The position numbers were made by a program, and so were the translations under genes. A DNA stretch of 64,000 nt. It comes from Ilyomonas sp965214235. GTDB taxonomy: Bacteria > Bacteroidota > Bacteroidia > Chitinophagales > Chitinophagaceae. The notes beneath the pieces are model-generated. The model did not search any database and was not told where the DNA came from. It saw nothing but the letters and a program-made list of their open reading frames with translations. Shown here piece after piece: positions 9,617-18,334 of this stretch (position 1 is its first letter; each line of letters opens with the position of its first letter). The DNA lies in NCBI GenBank assembly GCA_965214235.1, contig CBDCBH010000003.1:1736001-1800000 (forward strand), written 5' to 3'.

Positions 9617-10210
9617 ATGCAACCTCAGTTTGTTTCTTTATTCAATTTTATGAATGCAATGGTGCCGCTTACGAATGAAGCATGGAACGATGCGCAGCAA
9701 CGATTCACTCATCGCATTTATAAAAAACACAATGCTTTTATTGCGGAAGGCAAAACATGCAGGCACATTGCTTATGTTATAAAAGGCTCTTTCCGATATT
9801 ATAAAACAATAGATGGCGCTGATACAACCACTTATTTTTCATTTGAAAACAATTGGATAAGCGCTTATACCAGCTTCCTCACCAACAAGCCAAGCTATAT
9901 TACTATTGAAGCGATGGAAGATTCGGAAGTGCTGATGTTGAGTTATGAAGATATGCAGTACATGTATAATCATCATCCTGTGTGGGAACGATTTGGCAGA
10001 TTGATGGCAGAATATTTAATTACTTGTCTGGATGAGCGAATGTATAGCCTTCTTTTAAAAACGCCTGAAGAACGATACCTGAAAGCACTGCATGATAACA
10101 GCTTTTATTTTGATAGAGTTCCTCAACATTACATTGCTTCTTATTTAGGCGTGGCGCCCGAATCGTTAAGCCGCATTCGCCGGCGTGTGATGCGAAAAAG
10201 TATTTCTTAA
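9617..10210 (+). CDS. Crp/Fnr family transcriptional regulator
   Basis: 197 residues. The N-terminal two thirds form a cyclic-nucleotide-binding beta-barrel (HNAFIAEGKTCRHIAYVIKGSFRYYK, then a YFSFENNWISAY region). A dimer helix and a C-terminal winged helix follow, with recognition text YIASYLGVAPESLSRIRRR. No Cys cluster for an Fe-S centre is present, so it is not a true Fnr. A weak -7-like TATCTTTA at 9605-9612 is only four bases upstream of the ATG. The epimerase gene begins 60 bp downstream on the same strand, and this spacing suggests the regulator controls it, as is common for such pairs in this phylum (inference). Confidence 0.88.
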   Translation: MQPQFVSLFNFMNAMVPLTNEAWNDAQQRFTHRIYKKHNAFIAEGKTCRHIAYVIKGSFRYYKTIDGADTTTYFSFENNWISAYTSFLTNKPSYITIEAMEDSEVLMLSYEDMQYMYNHHPVWERFGRLMAEYLITCLDERMYSLLLKTPEERYLKALHDNSFYFDRVPQHYIASYLGVAPESLSRIRRRVMRKSIS

Positions 10211-10243
10211 CCAATGTCAACGTTTTACTCTCTTTACTACTGG

Positions 10244-10251
10244 TAGCTTTG
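10244..10251 (+). promoter_or_regulatory. -7 promoter box TAGCTTTG for the epimerase gene
   Basis: Exact TAnnTTTG match 19 bases before the ATG. The dispersed 12-mer GTAAAAACAAAC (10256-10267) follows immediately and would form the 5' leader. Confidence 0.6.
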
Positions 10252-10255
10252 TGCT

Positions 10256-10267
10256 GTAAAAACAAAC
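10256..10267 (+). repeat. GTAAAAACAAAC dispersed motif, leader position
   Basis: Exact copy placed between a -7 box and the ATG at 10271, so it should lie at or near the 5' end of the mRNA. Confidence 0.5.
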
Positions 10268-10270
10268 ATT

Positions 10271-11206
10271 ATGGCACTGCATACTATTCTTGGTGCAAAC
10301 GGCACCATCGCTACAGAACTGGTTCCAATACTGCAACAAAACAACGGACAAATCAGGCTGGTTTCGCGCCATCCAAAACCTATTGCCAACGCTGAATTAG
10401 TAACAGCCGATTTATTAAATGAAGATGAAGTAAGGAAGGCTGTAGCTGGTTCAAACATGGTGTATTTGTTAGCGGGCATTCAGTACAATTATAAAATTTG
10501 GCAAAAGGAATGGCCCATCATTATGCGCAATGTTATCAATGCCTGCAAAGCTGCGAATGCGCCCCTTATTTTCTTTGATAGTGTGTACCCGTATGGCATC
10601 CCCGAAGGGAATGTTATAAAAGAAAACACACCGTTTGCGCCGCGCAGTAAAAAGGGAAAAATTCGCACACAGATAGATGAAATGTTATTACAGGAAATGA
10701 AAAGCGGAGGCATAAAAGCCATTATTGCAAGAGCCGCCGATTTTTACGGACCGCGCGCTACCGACAAAAGTGCGCCCGGCATTCTTGTGTTCAGCAGGAT
10801 GAAGAAAAAGCTAACGCCGCAATGGTTTGTCAATCCCAATGTTCCCCGTTCATTTACCTACACGCCCGATGCAGCAAAAGCGATTTACATTTTATCGCAA
10901 CACCCTGAAGCGTTTAATCAAACCTGGATTTTACCCTCAGTAATGCCTGCCTTAACTGGCAAACAATTTATTGCTTTGGCAGCAAAGTATATGAATGGTA
11001 AAACAAAACCGCAGGTGCTTCCTAAATGGCTGATTGGTTTTATCGGATGGTTTAGCCCCATGATGCGCGAAATGCACGAAATGCTTTACCAGGATGAGTT
11101 TGGTTATGTACTGAATTCTTCTAAGTTTGAAACCACTTTTGGCTTTATTCCAACATCATACGAAGAAGGTGTAAAATCAACGGCAGAGTGGTTTTTGGCT
11201 AATTAA
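10271..11206 (+). CDS. NAD-dependent epimerase/dehydratase family protein
   Basis: 311 residues with an extended-SDR Rossmann fold. The N-terminal dinucleotide motif is GANGTIA; after it come SRHPKPIANAELVTADLLNEDEV, typical of atypical SDR/NmrA-like proteins, and MVYLLAGIQYNYKIW. A YPYG sequence near residue 115 sits where the catalytic Tyr is expected, but the usual YxxxK is not clear, so catalysis is uncertain. Substrate unknown. It is likely controlled by the Crp/Fnr gene just upstream. Its own -7 box and leader motif precede it. Confidence 0.8.
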   Translation: MALHTILGANGTIATELVPILQQNNGQIRLVSRHPKPIANAELVTADLLNEDEVRKAVAGSNMVYLLAGIQYNYKIWQKEWPIIMRNVINACKAANAPLIFFDSVYPYGIPEGNVIKENTPFAPRSKKGKIRTQIDEMLLQEMKSGGIKAIIARAADFYGPRATDKSAPGILVFSRMKKKLTPQWFVNPNVPRSFTYTPDAAKAIYILSQHPEAFNQTWILPSVMPALTGKQFIALAAKYMNGKTKPQVLPKWLIGFIGWFSPMMREMHEMLYQDEFGYVLNSSKFETTFGFIPTSYEEGVKSTAEWFLAN

Positions 11207-11313
11207 CCTGGTTGTTACAATACGTGCCGGCTTCAAACAAATCTTTATACCACAGCATTGTTATCCTGCGTATTTTTATTTATCAAAACTTGTATCAACC
11301 AAACAATACAACC

Positions 11314-11883
11314 ATGGATAACAGGGAGATTACGGAGTTGTTTGAAGCCAGCACCGAGCAATTAAAAAAGCTGAACAATATTGTAACCAAAGCCATTGAT
11401 GAAGAAGATTTAATTGTAAACAATTTAAAAAATCCACCGCAGGAAATTTTGTCGCGCGGGCAGCGCATTTCCGATAAGGTCGCCCGCTTTGGAGGTAGCT
11501 GGAAGTTTATTATTTGGTTTGGTATTATTCTCGGAGTATGGATTTTGTTTAACGCATTTATAGTGCTGCAGTTCCGTTTCGATCCTTATCCTTTTATTTT
11601 ACTCAATTTAATTTTATCGTGTATTGCCGCTTTGCAGGCGCCAATAATTATGATGAGCCAAAACCGAGTGGAAGAAAAAGACAGGATGAGGGCTGAAAAC
11701 GATTATCTTATAAATTTAAAAGCCGAACTGGAAGTAAGAAGTCTGCACGAAAAGATGGATTTGCTGCTGCAGGAGCAATTAAAAACGTTGTATGCCATTC
11801 AGGAAAAACAATTGCTGATGATGAACGATTTGCACAGCAAGGTAGATCAGTTGTGCGCCGTTACGTCAACAAAAAATTCATAA
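11314..11883 (+). CDS. DUF1003 domain-containing membrane protein
   Basis: 189 residues from the ATG at 11314. A soluble N-terminal part is followed by the DUF1003 core: GQRISDKVARFGGSWKFIIWFG, a first membrane helix, a loop with FDPYPFILLNLILSC, a second helix, then QAPIIMMSQNRVEEKDR, a strongly conserved DUF1003 block. A long C-terminal coiled coil (LINLKAELEVRSLHEKMD) follows. Function is unknown. The reading frame is open for 34 codons upstream, but that part has no family similarity. It sits 15 bp before the DUF5655 gene, a probable two-gene unit. Confidence 0.88.
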   Translation: MDNREITELFEASTEQLKKLNNIVTKAIDEEDLIVNNLKNPPQEILSRGQRISDKVARFGGSWKFIIWFGIILGVWILFNAFIVLQFRFDPYPFILLNLILSCIAALQAPIIMMSQNRVEEKDRMRAENDYLINLKAELEVRSLHEKMDLLLQEQLKTLYAIQEKQLLMMNDLHSKVDQLCAVTSTKNS

Positions 11884-11898
11884 CTATTTTATTGTTTT

Positions 11899-12273
11899 AT
11901 GATGGACGAAATGAACAAAACAGTGAATGATTTTTTAGTAGGAAAATCAACGCACACGCAACAGCTATTTTATTTTTTTACTGATGAATTTAAAAAGATA
12001 GGCCTGGTAACTATTCACCCTGCCAAAACCATGATTGGCATTGCCAACGATGCCAAACGCATTGCCTGGATTACACAGTTAGGAAAGAACTTTATTCATG
12101 TTGTTTTCCCGTTTACAAAATCGTATCCCGATAATCTTTGCTTCATTAAAATAGCGCAGGTGCCCGGCGATGCAAAGCAATTCAACCATCATTTTCGCAT
12201 GTATCTAAAAGAAGATATTAATGATGAAGTAAAGAGTTTTATGAAGCTGGCTTTCAACAACGAAAACCTATAG
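11899..12273 (+). CDS. DUF5655 domain-containing protein
   Basis: 124 residues. The sequence fits the DUF5655 family: an N-terminal helix ending in FFTDEFKKIGLVTIHPAKTM, a GIANDAKRIAWITQLGKNFIHVVFPF strand pair, and a final helical RMYLKEDINDEVKSFMKLA. The family is small, cytosolic and uncharacterised. It follows the DUF1003 gene closely and converges on mnmD. Confidence 0.75.
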   Translation: MMDEMNKTVNDFLVGKSTHTQQLFYFFTDEFKKIGLVTIHPAKTMIGIANDAKRIAWITQLGKNFIHVVFPFTKSYPDNLCFIKIAQVPGDAKQFNHHFRMYLKEDINDEVKSFMKLAFNNENL

Positions 12274-12329
12274 TTTGTTTTTGCACCAATTTTAAGTAAG
12301 CCACTTACTGTTATCATTTGATGAAAGCC

Positions 12330-12370
12330 TTTAGTTGATGCCTTTCAGCAATCAAAAGTCATCAACTAAA
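12330..12370. terminator. Hairpin between convergent DUF5655 and mnmD genes
   Basis: Arms TTTAGTTGATG and CATCAACTAAA (11 bp, perfect) enclose a 19-base loop. AT-rich and with weak T-runs on both sides; its position between two convergent genes suits a two-way terminator. Confidence 0.5.
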
Positions 12371-12372
12371 AA

Positions 12373-13065
12373 TCAAAAATTATATTTTTTTACTGCACGA
12401 ATCATTTCTCTTTTGCCTGGCGGTCCGGGTAATTTTTCTACAAAAAAACCAACACTTTGCAAGGCGCGTTTTACGGCTCCTTTACAGCAATAAGTTACCA
12501 ATACACCACCATCAAACAAAACATCATAAAGTTTTTGAAACACTTCTGTTTGCCATAATTCAGGTTGTGCATTTGGCGCAAAAGCATCGAAATAAATAAC
12601 ATGAAATGTTGTATTGAATGTTATGTTTAGTAATGATGCGTTTTGCTTATAAAGCGTAAACAATGGTTCTATCAGCACATCTTTATTCCATGCTGAAGAA
12701 TGCAGTAAAAACAAAGGTTGCGCAAGGCTTGCATCGTTCAGTTGCTCAACGTAATTCAAGGGTTGTATTTCTTCAGGCGAAAGCGGGTTTATTTCAACAG
12801 CAGTATAATAAATGCACCGGTTTTTATTTACTCCATTTTGAAAGGAAAGCAACGCATTCAAACCAGTGCCAAAGCCCATTTCAAAAACGTTAATACAATT
12901 ATTTTTTTCTATTAAAAAATGCGAAAACACATGCTCCAAGCCGGCTTGTATAAACACATGCTTACTTTCCTGAATAGCGCCATGAACGCTGTGATAAGTA
13001 AGATTACTGTGAGGAATAAAAATGGTATGCGAGCCATCTTTCGTTATCATCAATTCCCGTTTCAT
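12373..13065 (-). CDS. mnmD: tRNA (5-methylaminomethyl-2-thiouridine)-methyltransferase MnmD
   Basis: 230 residues, equivalent to the methyltransferase half of MnmC. It uses S-adenosylmethionine for the last methylation of the wobble uridine (mnm5s2U34) in certain tRNAs. Seen here: N-terminal ITKDGSHTIFIP, the family-specific Y-H-S-V-H-G-A segment, SAM-binding EMGFGTGLNALL near residue 62, an acidic TAVEINPL, the catalytic-region IYFDAFAPNAQPELW, and C-terminal LPGPPGKREMIRA. mnmG at the right end of the window acts earlier in the same modification pathway. Confidence 0.9.
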   Translation of the reverse strand: MKRELMITKDGSHTIFIPHSNLTYHSVHGAIQESKHVFIQAGLEHVFSHFLIEKNNCINVFEMGFGTGLNALLSFQNGVNKNRCIYYTAVEINPLSPEEIQPLNYVEQLNDASLAQPLFLLHSSAWNKDVLIEPLFTLYKQNASLLNITFNTTFHVIYFDAFAPNAQPELWQTEVFQKLYDVLFDGGVLVTYCCKGAVKRALQSVGFFVEKLPGPPGKREMIRAVKKYNF

Positions 13066-13146
13066 TTATCAAAAAATAAAACAGGAAAAGTGAGGATAAT
13101 GTAACATGTTGTTTTGTTTTTACTCATCCTTTAAAAACAAATGCCA

Positions 13147-13638
13147 TCAGGAAGCTTCTTCGCTGCTTTGTTTCTTGCTTGCTCCAAACGAAGTAAAAAG
13201 AGATGCAAAGAAACCAGTAATGGTGTTGCCCAATGCAGCCACCACAATCAACACAAACAACATCCCATGTGTTGCTCCGTTACCACTTAAATCAGCTGGC
13301 GCCTGGTGCAGTGTCTCACCAGTTTTCCCGGTAGCAATGCCAGCGTAAAACAATAAGTACAGCAATAAAGAAAGAAGTACAGATAAAGCAGCGCCGGTAA
13401 GCGATAACACATATCCTGAAACAGAGGATGTGCCCGCCGAACCAGTAGTGTTGCGCGTTTTATTGCTTAAAAAAACAATGGTGGCGATGGCTACCATGTA
13501 CAAAGCACTTCCTAAAAACAAAACCCAGATGGATTGAAAGGTTTTATGATATAAAAAGATAACCACCGTAATGCAATAAACAGCCGCTGCAATGAGCCCG
13601 CGAAGAAGGTATTTTTTAAAATAATTTTGAGTGAACAT
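13147..13638 (-). CDS. Hypothetical membrane protein with four predicted helices
   Basis: 163 residues, no family recognised. It has hydrophobic segments at about 12-30, 38-57, 76-98 and 124-148, and a basic N-terminus (MFTQNYFKKYLLRG), suggesting a small inner-membrane protein with a Gly/Ser/Thr-rich loop after the second helix. The fourth segment is FVLIVVAALGNTITGFFASLF. No catalytic residues stand out. It is followed by mnmD on the same strand after 81 bp. Confidence 0.6.
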   Translation of the reverse strand: MFTQNYFKKYLLRGLIAAAVYCITVVIFLYHKTFQSIWVLFLGSALYMVAIATIVFLSNKTRNTTGSAGTSSVSGYVLSLTGAALSVLLSLLLYLLFYAGIATGKTGETLHQAPADLSGNGATHGMLFVLIVVAALGNTITGFFASLFTSFGASKKQSSEEAS

Positions 13639-13798
13639 ACAAATATTTTTTATAGTTAGCGATGTTGAAACAGAACATAAACTATTCCATGAATGAGTGG
13701 AATAAAAAATAATACTTGCTTATAAATTATTTCATTCATCTTGTAAGCAAAAGCGGATGGTTCTCCAACCAAAAATCAATGGCAGTTTTTTTGAAATC

Positions 13799-13806
13799 TA
13801 TGTTTG
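13799..13806 (+). promoter_or_regulatory. -7 promoter box TATGTTTG for the SDR gene
   Basis: Exact TAnnTTTG match 37 bases before the GTG start at 13844. Confidence 0.5.
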
Positions 13807-13843
13807 CACTATCATTTCACTTCTATAAAAAAGAATTTACATC

Positions 13844-14851
13844 GTGGCGAAAAATCAGTTTAAAAACAAAGTGGTTGTTATTACCGGCGCAACGGGCGGC
13901 GTAGGCAGAGTTACTGCCTGGGAGTTTGCAAAGGCAGGTGCCAGAATTGTGTTGCTGGCAAGAGAAGAGCAACAGTTAGCAGCCACTAAAAAAGAAGTGG
14001 AGAACTACGGTGGCGAAGCGCTTTGCATACCTACCGATGTTGCCGATGCTGAAGCGGTTGAACGGGCTGCAACTGAAGCAGAGCAAGCGTTTGGACCGAT
14101 TGATGTTTGGGTGAACAACGCCATGAACAGTGTGTTTGCAGAAGTTAAAAACATAACGCCGGATGAATTTAAGCGTGTAACTGAAGTAACGTATTTAGGA
14201 CAAGTGTATGGCGCGATGAGTGCATTAAAAAGAATGCTGCCGCGCGATAAAGGTTCTATCATTTTTGTTGGCTCTGCGTTGGCATATCGCGGTATTCCGT
14301 TACAAAGCGCTTATTGCGGTGCTAAACATGGCATACAGGGGTTTTTTGATTCGCTGCGAACCGAATTAATGCACGAAGGGAGCAACGTTCACATTTGCAT
14401 GGTGCAGCTGCCAGCAATGAACACTACGCAGTTTGGATGGGTATTAAGCAAACTGCCCAACAAGCCAAAGCCGATGGGCAAAGTGTATCAGCCCGAAGTG
14501 GCGGCAAGAGCGGTTGTTTTTGCCGCTGCTAACAAACGCCGTGAAGTATGGGTTGGATATCCAACTTATGAAGCCATCATCGGCAATCGCATTGCGCCGT
14601 GGTATGCCGATTGGGTGTTATCAAGAACCGGCATTGATGGGCAACAAAAAGAAGAAAAAGCATTGCCGGATAGAAAAAATAATGTGTGGCAACCCGTGCC
14701 TGAAGATAGAGGCGCGCACGGCGAATCTGGAAGCGTTGCCACCAATAGAAGCATTACACTTTGGGCGGCTGAAAACCGTAACAGCCTAAGATCCATTTTA
14801 GTCGGTTCATTAATAATTGCGGCTGCGGTCATCTTCACAAAAAGAAAATGA
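13844..14851 (+). CDS. SDR family oxidoreductase with C-terminal membrane segment
   Basis: 335 residues. Classical short-chain dehydrogenase: cofactor motif TGATGGVGR at about residue 15, NNAMN in the usual NNAG position, active-site Ser in FVGSALAYRG, and the YxxxK pair in SAYCGAKHG. The C-terminus is about 80 residues longer than a typical SDR and ends in a hydrophobic helix plus basic tail (SLIIAAAVIFTKRK), so it is probably membrane-tethered. The start is GTG: the dinucleotide-binding strand begins only ten residues on. Substrate unknown; similar long SDRs are common in soil Bacteroidota. Confidence 0.85.
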   Translation: MAKNQFKNKVVVITGATGGVGRVTAWEFAKAGARIVLLAREEQQLAATKKEVENYGGEALCIPTDVADAEAVERAATEAEQAFGPIDVWVNNAMNSVFAEVKNITPDEFKRVTEVTYLGQVYGAMSALKRMLPRDKGSIIFVGSALAYRGIPLQSAYCGAKHGIQGFFDSLRTELMHEGSNVHICMVQLPAMNTTQFGWVLSKLPNKPKPMGKVYQPEVAARAVVFAAANKRREVWVGYPTYEAIIGNRIAPWYADWVLSRTGIDGQQKEEKALPDRKNNVWQPVPEDRGAHGESGSVATNRSITLWAAENRNSLRSILVGSLIIAAAVIFTKRK

Positions 14852-14964
14852 AGTCATAAAAAACGATACTGTTTGGTCAAGAACGGGGAAAGTGAATATC
14901 TGTTTTCTGGTTACAGGCATTTATTTAATTACTCACAAGGATTATAAGAAGAAGCGCTCCGCTC

Positions 14965-15387
14965 TTAGCTATATAATTTTTGATGATTGACAAAATAAGG
15001 TATCAAAAAAGCAGCACATAAGCCATCAATTATAATGATTCCGCCCAATAAAATACGAAACTCGTGCTGGTTTGCCGGCACGTTGGATCGTTGTGTTTGC
15101 GATGCTGCATAAATACCTAATAATATAAGTATCAAAAAGAAAACAACGTAAATAACGCTTCCGTTTTTCATCTTTAAAAAGAGAAATAGTAAAATACCAG
15201 CTACCAGGTTTACCAGAATAGAACTGAAAATAATAGAAACAACGTTTACAACTTCGGATAATGTGTAATCGGTGGCTTCCCTGTAAATGTAGTTATAAAC
15301 AAAATTGATAATAACGGCAGCAAAACCTGCCAATAAACCACTAAGCAGACATCTGCTTAGTAAGGTTTGCTTAAAATTGTAATTCAT
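14965..15387 (-). CDS. Hypothetical membrane protein
   Basis: 140 residues with four hydrophobic segments (about 11-32, 45-68, 75-92, 110-130) and little polar sequence. No family recognised. The N-terminal helix begins SGLLAGFAAVIINFVYN, and the last loop holds SQTQRSNVPANQHEF. It is isolated between the convergent SDR gene and a gene-free stretch. Confidence 0.6.
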   Translation of the reverse strand: MNYNFKQTLLSRCLLSGLLAGFAAVIINFVYNYIYREATDYTLSEVVNVVSIIFSSILVNLVAGILLFLFLKMKNGSVIYVVFFLILILLGIYAASQTQRSNVPANQHEFRILLGGIIIIDGLCAAFLIPYFVNHQKLYS

Positions 15388-15813
15388 AGGTTATCGTTTT
15401 ATGTTGAACATATAAACAACTGAAACAACTACATAAATAATGCCTTTATAATTTCAGATTATTTTGCTGTTCGTTCCAATACATTTAAATACCCAATAAC
15501 ATAGAAAACTTCCTGAACAACTAAGCAAGGCTTTAAATGGTGAAAACTTTTCATTAAAAGCAGGTTTTATTTTTGCAATATCAATTTACAAACAACATCT
15601 TTTTACAAAGAAACTGATAAATACAAGTAATGGCAAACAGGCGTTTTATATGAAGTTTATATATGCTCTTTTATGGATAGTGTTGGAGCCGGAATAATGT
15701 TATTCGATTTCGTTTTCAGAACCGGAATTGTTTAAAATGGTCAAACATAAAACTTAAGTTTGGCTAACCAAGCAGATAACCCTTTTAAAAACCAAATTAG
15801 AAATTCGCAACTA
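15388..15813. other. Gene-free stretch beside the efflux-operon scar
   Basis: About 425 AT-rich bases with no credible reading frame on either strand, no clear hairpin terminator and no repeat recognised. It follows the 3' end of the RND fragment. Confidence 0.4.
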
Positions 15814-16075
15814 TCATTCAGTACCCAGCTCGCCGGTTTCCTGCACATTCATTTTTCTTTTATCGTCATGTAACACTTTTGGTGGTAACAATTTATACAA
15901 TACCAGTGTTACAGTACAGGTTAATAATGCAGAAGAAATCAAACCGCCAATCATTATCAACGCCAGCGGCGAATACAACGGATTGTGCTCCAAAACCAAT
16001 GATAGCAATCCCTTGCCCGAAAGCACTTTGCCATAAGGCATACAGAGTCAGAAAGATGATGAGAAAGAATTGCAT
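15814..16075 (-). pseudogene. Deletion scar: TolC-like signal peptide joined to the C-terminus of an RND efflux pump
   Basis: Reading on the minus strand, ATG at 16075 begins a signal peptide (MQFFLIIFLTLYALWQ..FGQ), as expected for the outer-membrane factor of a tripartite pump. Within about 20 codons the coding sense moves to another frame, giving LVLEHNPLYSPLALIMIGG then LISSALLTCTV and LYKLLPPKV. That is the last transmembrane helix and tail of an HAE1/AcrB-type RND transporter. Everything between (rest of the TolC-like protein, the membrane-fusion protein and roughly 1000 RND residues) is gone. The RND part is open at 15814-16041. It lies 67 bp after the TetR stop, where an intact efflux operon would start. 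Confidence 0.75.
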
Positions 16076-16107
16076 TCTGAATTTCAAAAAAGCACTATTA
16101 CTGTTAT

Positions 16108-16128
16108 GTTTATTAACAACGTTAAGTA
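16108..16128 (-). promoter_or_regulatory. Putative TetR operator in front of the deleted efflux operon
   Basis: On the minus strand it reads TACTTAACGTTGTTAATAA, which matches the site in front of tetR (16785-16805) at 18 of 19 positions. The core is an inverted repeat, TTAAC-n3-GTTAA. It lies between the tetR stop codon and the remnant start codon. Confidence 0.6.
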
Positions 16129-16142
16129 ACATTCAAAAAAAA

Positions 16143-16760
16143 TTATTTTTTATTAATTGCGTTTAAGAACCAATTGAAAGATTGATGCATCAGCTTTGGA
16201 ATATTATTATCGCCCAGTTTATCAAAGCGGGAACGGATTTGCAGGCTTACCAAACCATGCACCATTCCCCAAACCGCCATTGAAACTACCTTTACATTGC
16301 CTTTTTGGATGTATTCTTTTTTCATGCATTCTTCAACAATAGCCATCAACGCGTTCAATGCTGCCACGCCGTGTTTCCAATCGTAATTCTCCATGTTTTC
16401 CAGCGTTTGCATCGGTGCACGAAGGATGAACATGATATCATAAAATTCAGGATTGGCAAGCCCGAATTCAATATAATTCTCTCCAATTTTAAACAATCTC
16501 GTCATTGGATTTTTAATGTTAGCAAGGTTTTGGTTCAGCGCAGTCATCTTCTGAAAACCCAGCTCGTGCAACTGGTAAAAAATTTCATTTTTATCTTTAA
16601 AATAAAGATAAATAGTGGTAGGACTATACTCTATAATATCAGCGATTTTACGGATTGTAACGTTTTCAAATCCTTCTTCTACAAACAATTTCATAGAAGC
16701 ATCTAAAATTTGCTTTCGGATTTCTATTTTCTTTTTTTCTTTTCGCTCTGTTATACCCAT
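16143..16760 (-). CDS. TetR/AcrR family transcriptional regulator
   Basis: 205 residues. The N-terminal DNA-binding domain is canonical: RKQILDASMKLFVEEGFENVTIRKIADIIEY with recognition helix SPTTIYLYFKDKNEIF. The C-terminal ligand domain is full length (ends SFNWFLNAINKK). The sequence appears intact. Regulators of this type usually sit upstream of a TolC-MFP-RND operon and repress it; here that operon is reduced to a scar. Matching operator-like sites lie before its own gene and before the scar, so autoregulation is likely. Confidence 0.88.
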   Translation of the reverse strand: MGITERKEKKKIEIRKQILDASMKLFVEEGFENVTIRKIADIIEYSPTTIYLYFKDKNEIFYQLHELGFQKMTALNQNLANIKNPMTRLFKIGENYIEFGLANPEFYDIMFILRAPMQTLENMENYDWKHGVAALNALMAIVEECMKKEYIQKGNVKVVSMAVWGMVHGLVSLQIRSRFDKLGDNNIPKLMHQSFNWFLNAINKK

Positions 16761-16784
16761 ATTTTGTTAGTCACATCGTAAAAA

Positions 16785-16805
16785 TACTTAACGGTGTTAA
16801 TAATA
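16785..16805 (+). promoter_or_regulatory. Putative TetR operator in front of tetR
   Basis: Reads TACTTAACGGTGTTAATAA, with the 13-bp inverted repeat TTAAC-GGT-GTTAA at 16788-16800. It lies 25 bp upstream of the tetR start codon and is almost identical to the site at 16108-16128. Confidence 0.6.
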
Positions 16806-16876
16806 AAATTATTTTTTCTTTTTATGAAGACAAAACACAATCATAAAAAATGGTGTAAAAGAAAACCTACACAGCA

Positions 16877-18334
16877 TTACAGCCGATTATTGATATGAAT
16901 ATTGAACACATCGTTCAACGCTTTTTTTGCTGCGCGATAGCCGCACATACCATGAACACCACCGCCCGGCGGTGTAGAGGAGGAACAGATATAAATGCCT
17001 TTTGCAGATGTTTTGTAAGGCGATAAACGCAAGGCAGGCCGCGTAAACAATTGGGTAATAAGTTGTGCGCCGCCATTAATATCGCCGCCAATATAATTTG
17101 CATTATAATCTTGTATCGCTTCTGTATCCATCTGGTGTTTTGCTAAAATACAATCTGTAAAGCCGGGAGCAAAGCGTTCAATTTGTTGCTCGATAATAGA
17201 GGTCATATTTTTTGTTGAGCCGTTCGGCACATGGCAATATGCCCAGGCGGTTTGTTTTCCTTCCGGTGCGCGCGCGGTATCAAACAAGCTTTGTTGCGCA
17301 AGCAATACAAATGGTTTTTCTGAATGTTTGTTTTTCCATAATTGCTTTTCACTCAAAGCAATTTCTTCCATTGTATTGCCAATGTGTACAGTTCCGGCTC
17401 TTTTGCATTCTTTATTAATAAATGGTATGGGTTCGCTCAAAGCCCAATCTAATTTATATACACCCATTCCATACTTGTATTTCTTTAGTTGCCATTTGTA
17501 CAAAGAAGAAAATTGATACCCTGCAATCTGCAATAATTGTTTCGGTGTTACATCAAACAATACTGCGTGTGAAGAAGGCAATTGTTGTAAAGAAGTAATA
17601 TTGATGTTGGTTTCAATTGTTCCTCTCAACGATAAAAAATAAGCCGCCAACGCATTTGCTATACTTTGCGAGCCGCCTTTGGGTATTGACCAGTTGTTGC
17701 TATGCGCAGCCATCATTAACACCAGTGCAACGGCTGATGTTGCAGCTTTATGTAATGGCAACATGGAATGAGCCGCCATACCGGCAAACATTCCTTTCGC
17801 TTCTTTTGATTTAAATAAGCGATTGGCTAATAATGTTGCGGGTTGCAAGGCACGAAGACCAAAATTCGCCATTACCAACGGATACTTTGGAAAACGCAGC
17901 GGACCTAAAATAAAAGAAAAGATTTCATCGTGATGTTTATACAAAGGCATCATCAGTTTTTCATACGCTTTTTCATCAACACCTAACCCTGCCGCCGTTT
18001 GCTGAATGGAAGGGTGAAGAACGGCTGCTCGTCCATCATCAAACGGATGCGCGGCTGCATAAGTTGGATTGATGAACTCTAAACCAAACTCTTTTAACGG
18101 TAACGTTTTAAAAAAAGGAGAAGCCACCGCCATAGGATGAATAGCCGAACAAACATCGTGAAGATAGCCAGGCAACGTAAGTTCTGCAGAGCGCATACCA
18201 CCGCCAACCGTTGCTTTCGCTTCCACCAACAATGTTGAAACACCTTGCTGCTGCAGCGTTATTGCTGCTGCCAAACCGTTGGGACCGGAGCCAACCACAA
18301 CGGCATCATAATCTCTTTTGGGTAAGCCAGGCAA
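16877..18334 (-). CDS. NAD(P)/FAD-dependent oxidoreductase, phytoene desaturase (CrtI)-like
   Basis: About 485 residues. The N-terminus has an FAD-binding motif (DAVVVGSGPNGLAAAITL, then VEAKATVGGGMRSAEL), and the C-terminus has the matching flavin-site block (ICSSSTPPGGGVHGMCGYRAA). This is the layout of CrtI-like desaturases and retinol-saturase-like oxidoreductases. No carotenoid genes are nearby, so the substrate is unknown. There is no good ATG: the frame is open to a TTG at 18433, but a -7-like TACCTTCG at 18354-18361 would lie inside that extension, so TTG at 18332-18334, seven codons before the FAD motif, is preferred. Confidence 0.8.
   Translation of the reverse strand: MPGLPKRDYDAVVVGSGPNGLAAAITLQQQGVSTLLVEAKATVGGGMRSAELTLPGYLHDVCSAIHPMAVASPFFKTLPLKEFGLEFINPTYAAAHPFDDGRAAVLHPSIQQTAAGLGVDEKAYEKLMMPLYKHHDEIFSFILGPLRFPKYPLVMANFGLRALQPATLLANRLFKSKEAKGMFAGMAAHSMLPLHKAATSAVALVLMMAAHSNNWSIPKGGSQSIANALAAYFLSLRGTIETNINITSLQQLPSSHAVLFDVTPKQLLQIAGYQFSSLYKWQLKKYKYGMGVYKLDWALSEPIPFINKECKRAGTVHIGNTMEEIALSEKQLWKNKHSEKPFVLLAQQSLFDTARAPEGKQTAWAYCHVPNGSTKNMTSIIEQQIERFAPGFTDCILAKHQMDTEAIQDYNANYIGGDINGGAQLITQLFTRPALRLSPYKTSAKGIYICSSSTPPGGGVHGMCGYRAAKKALNDVFNIHINNRL

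Noticed and set aside
13682..13703. Small inverted repeat TATTCCA / TGGAATA
   Set aside because: Seven-base arms in AT-rich DNA are too short to call an operator without conservation.
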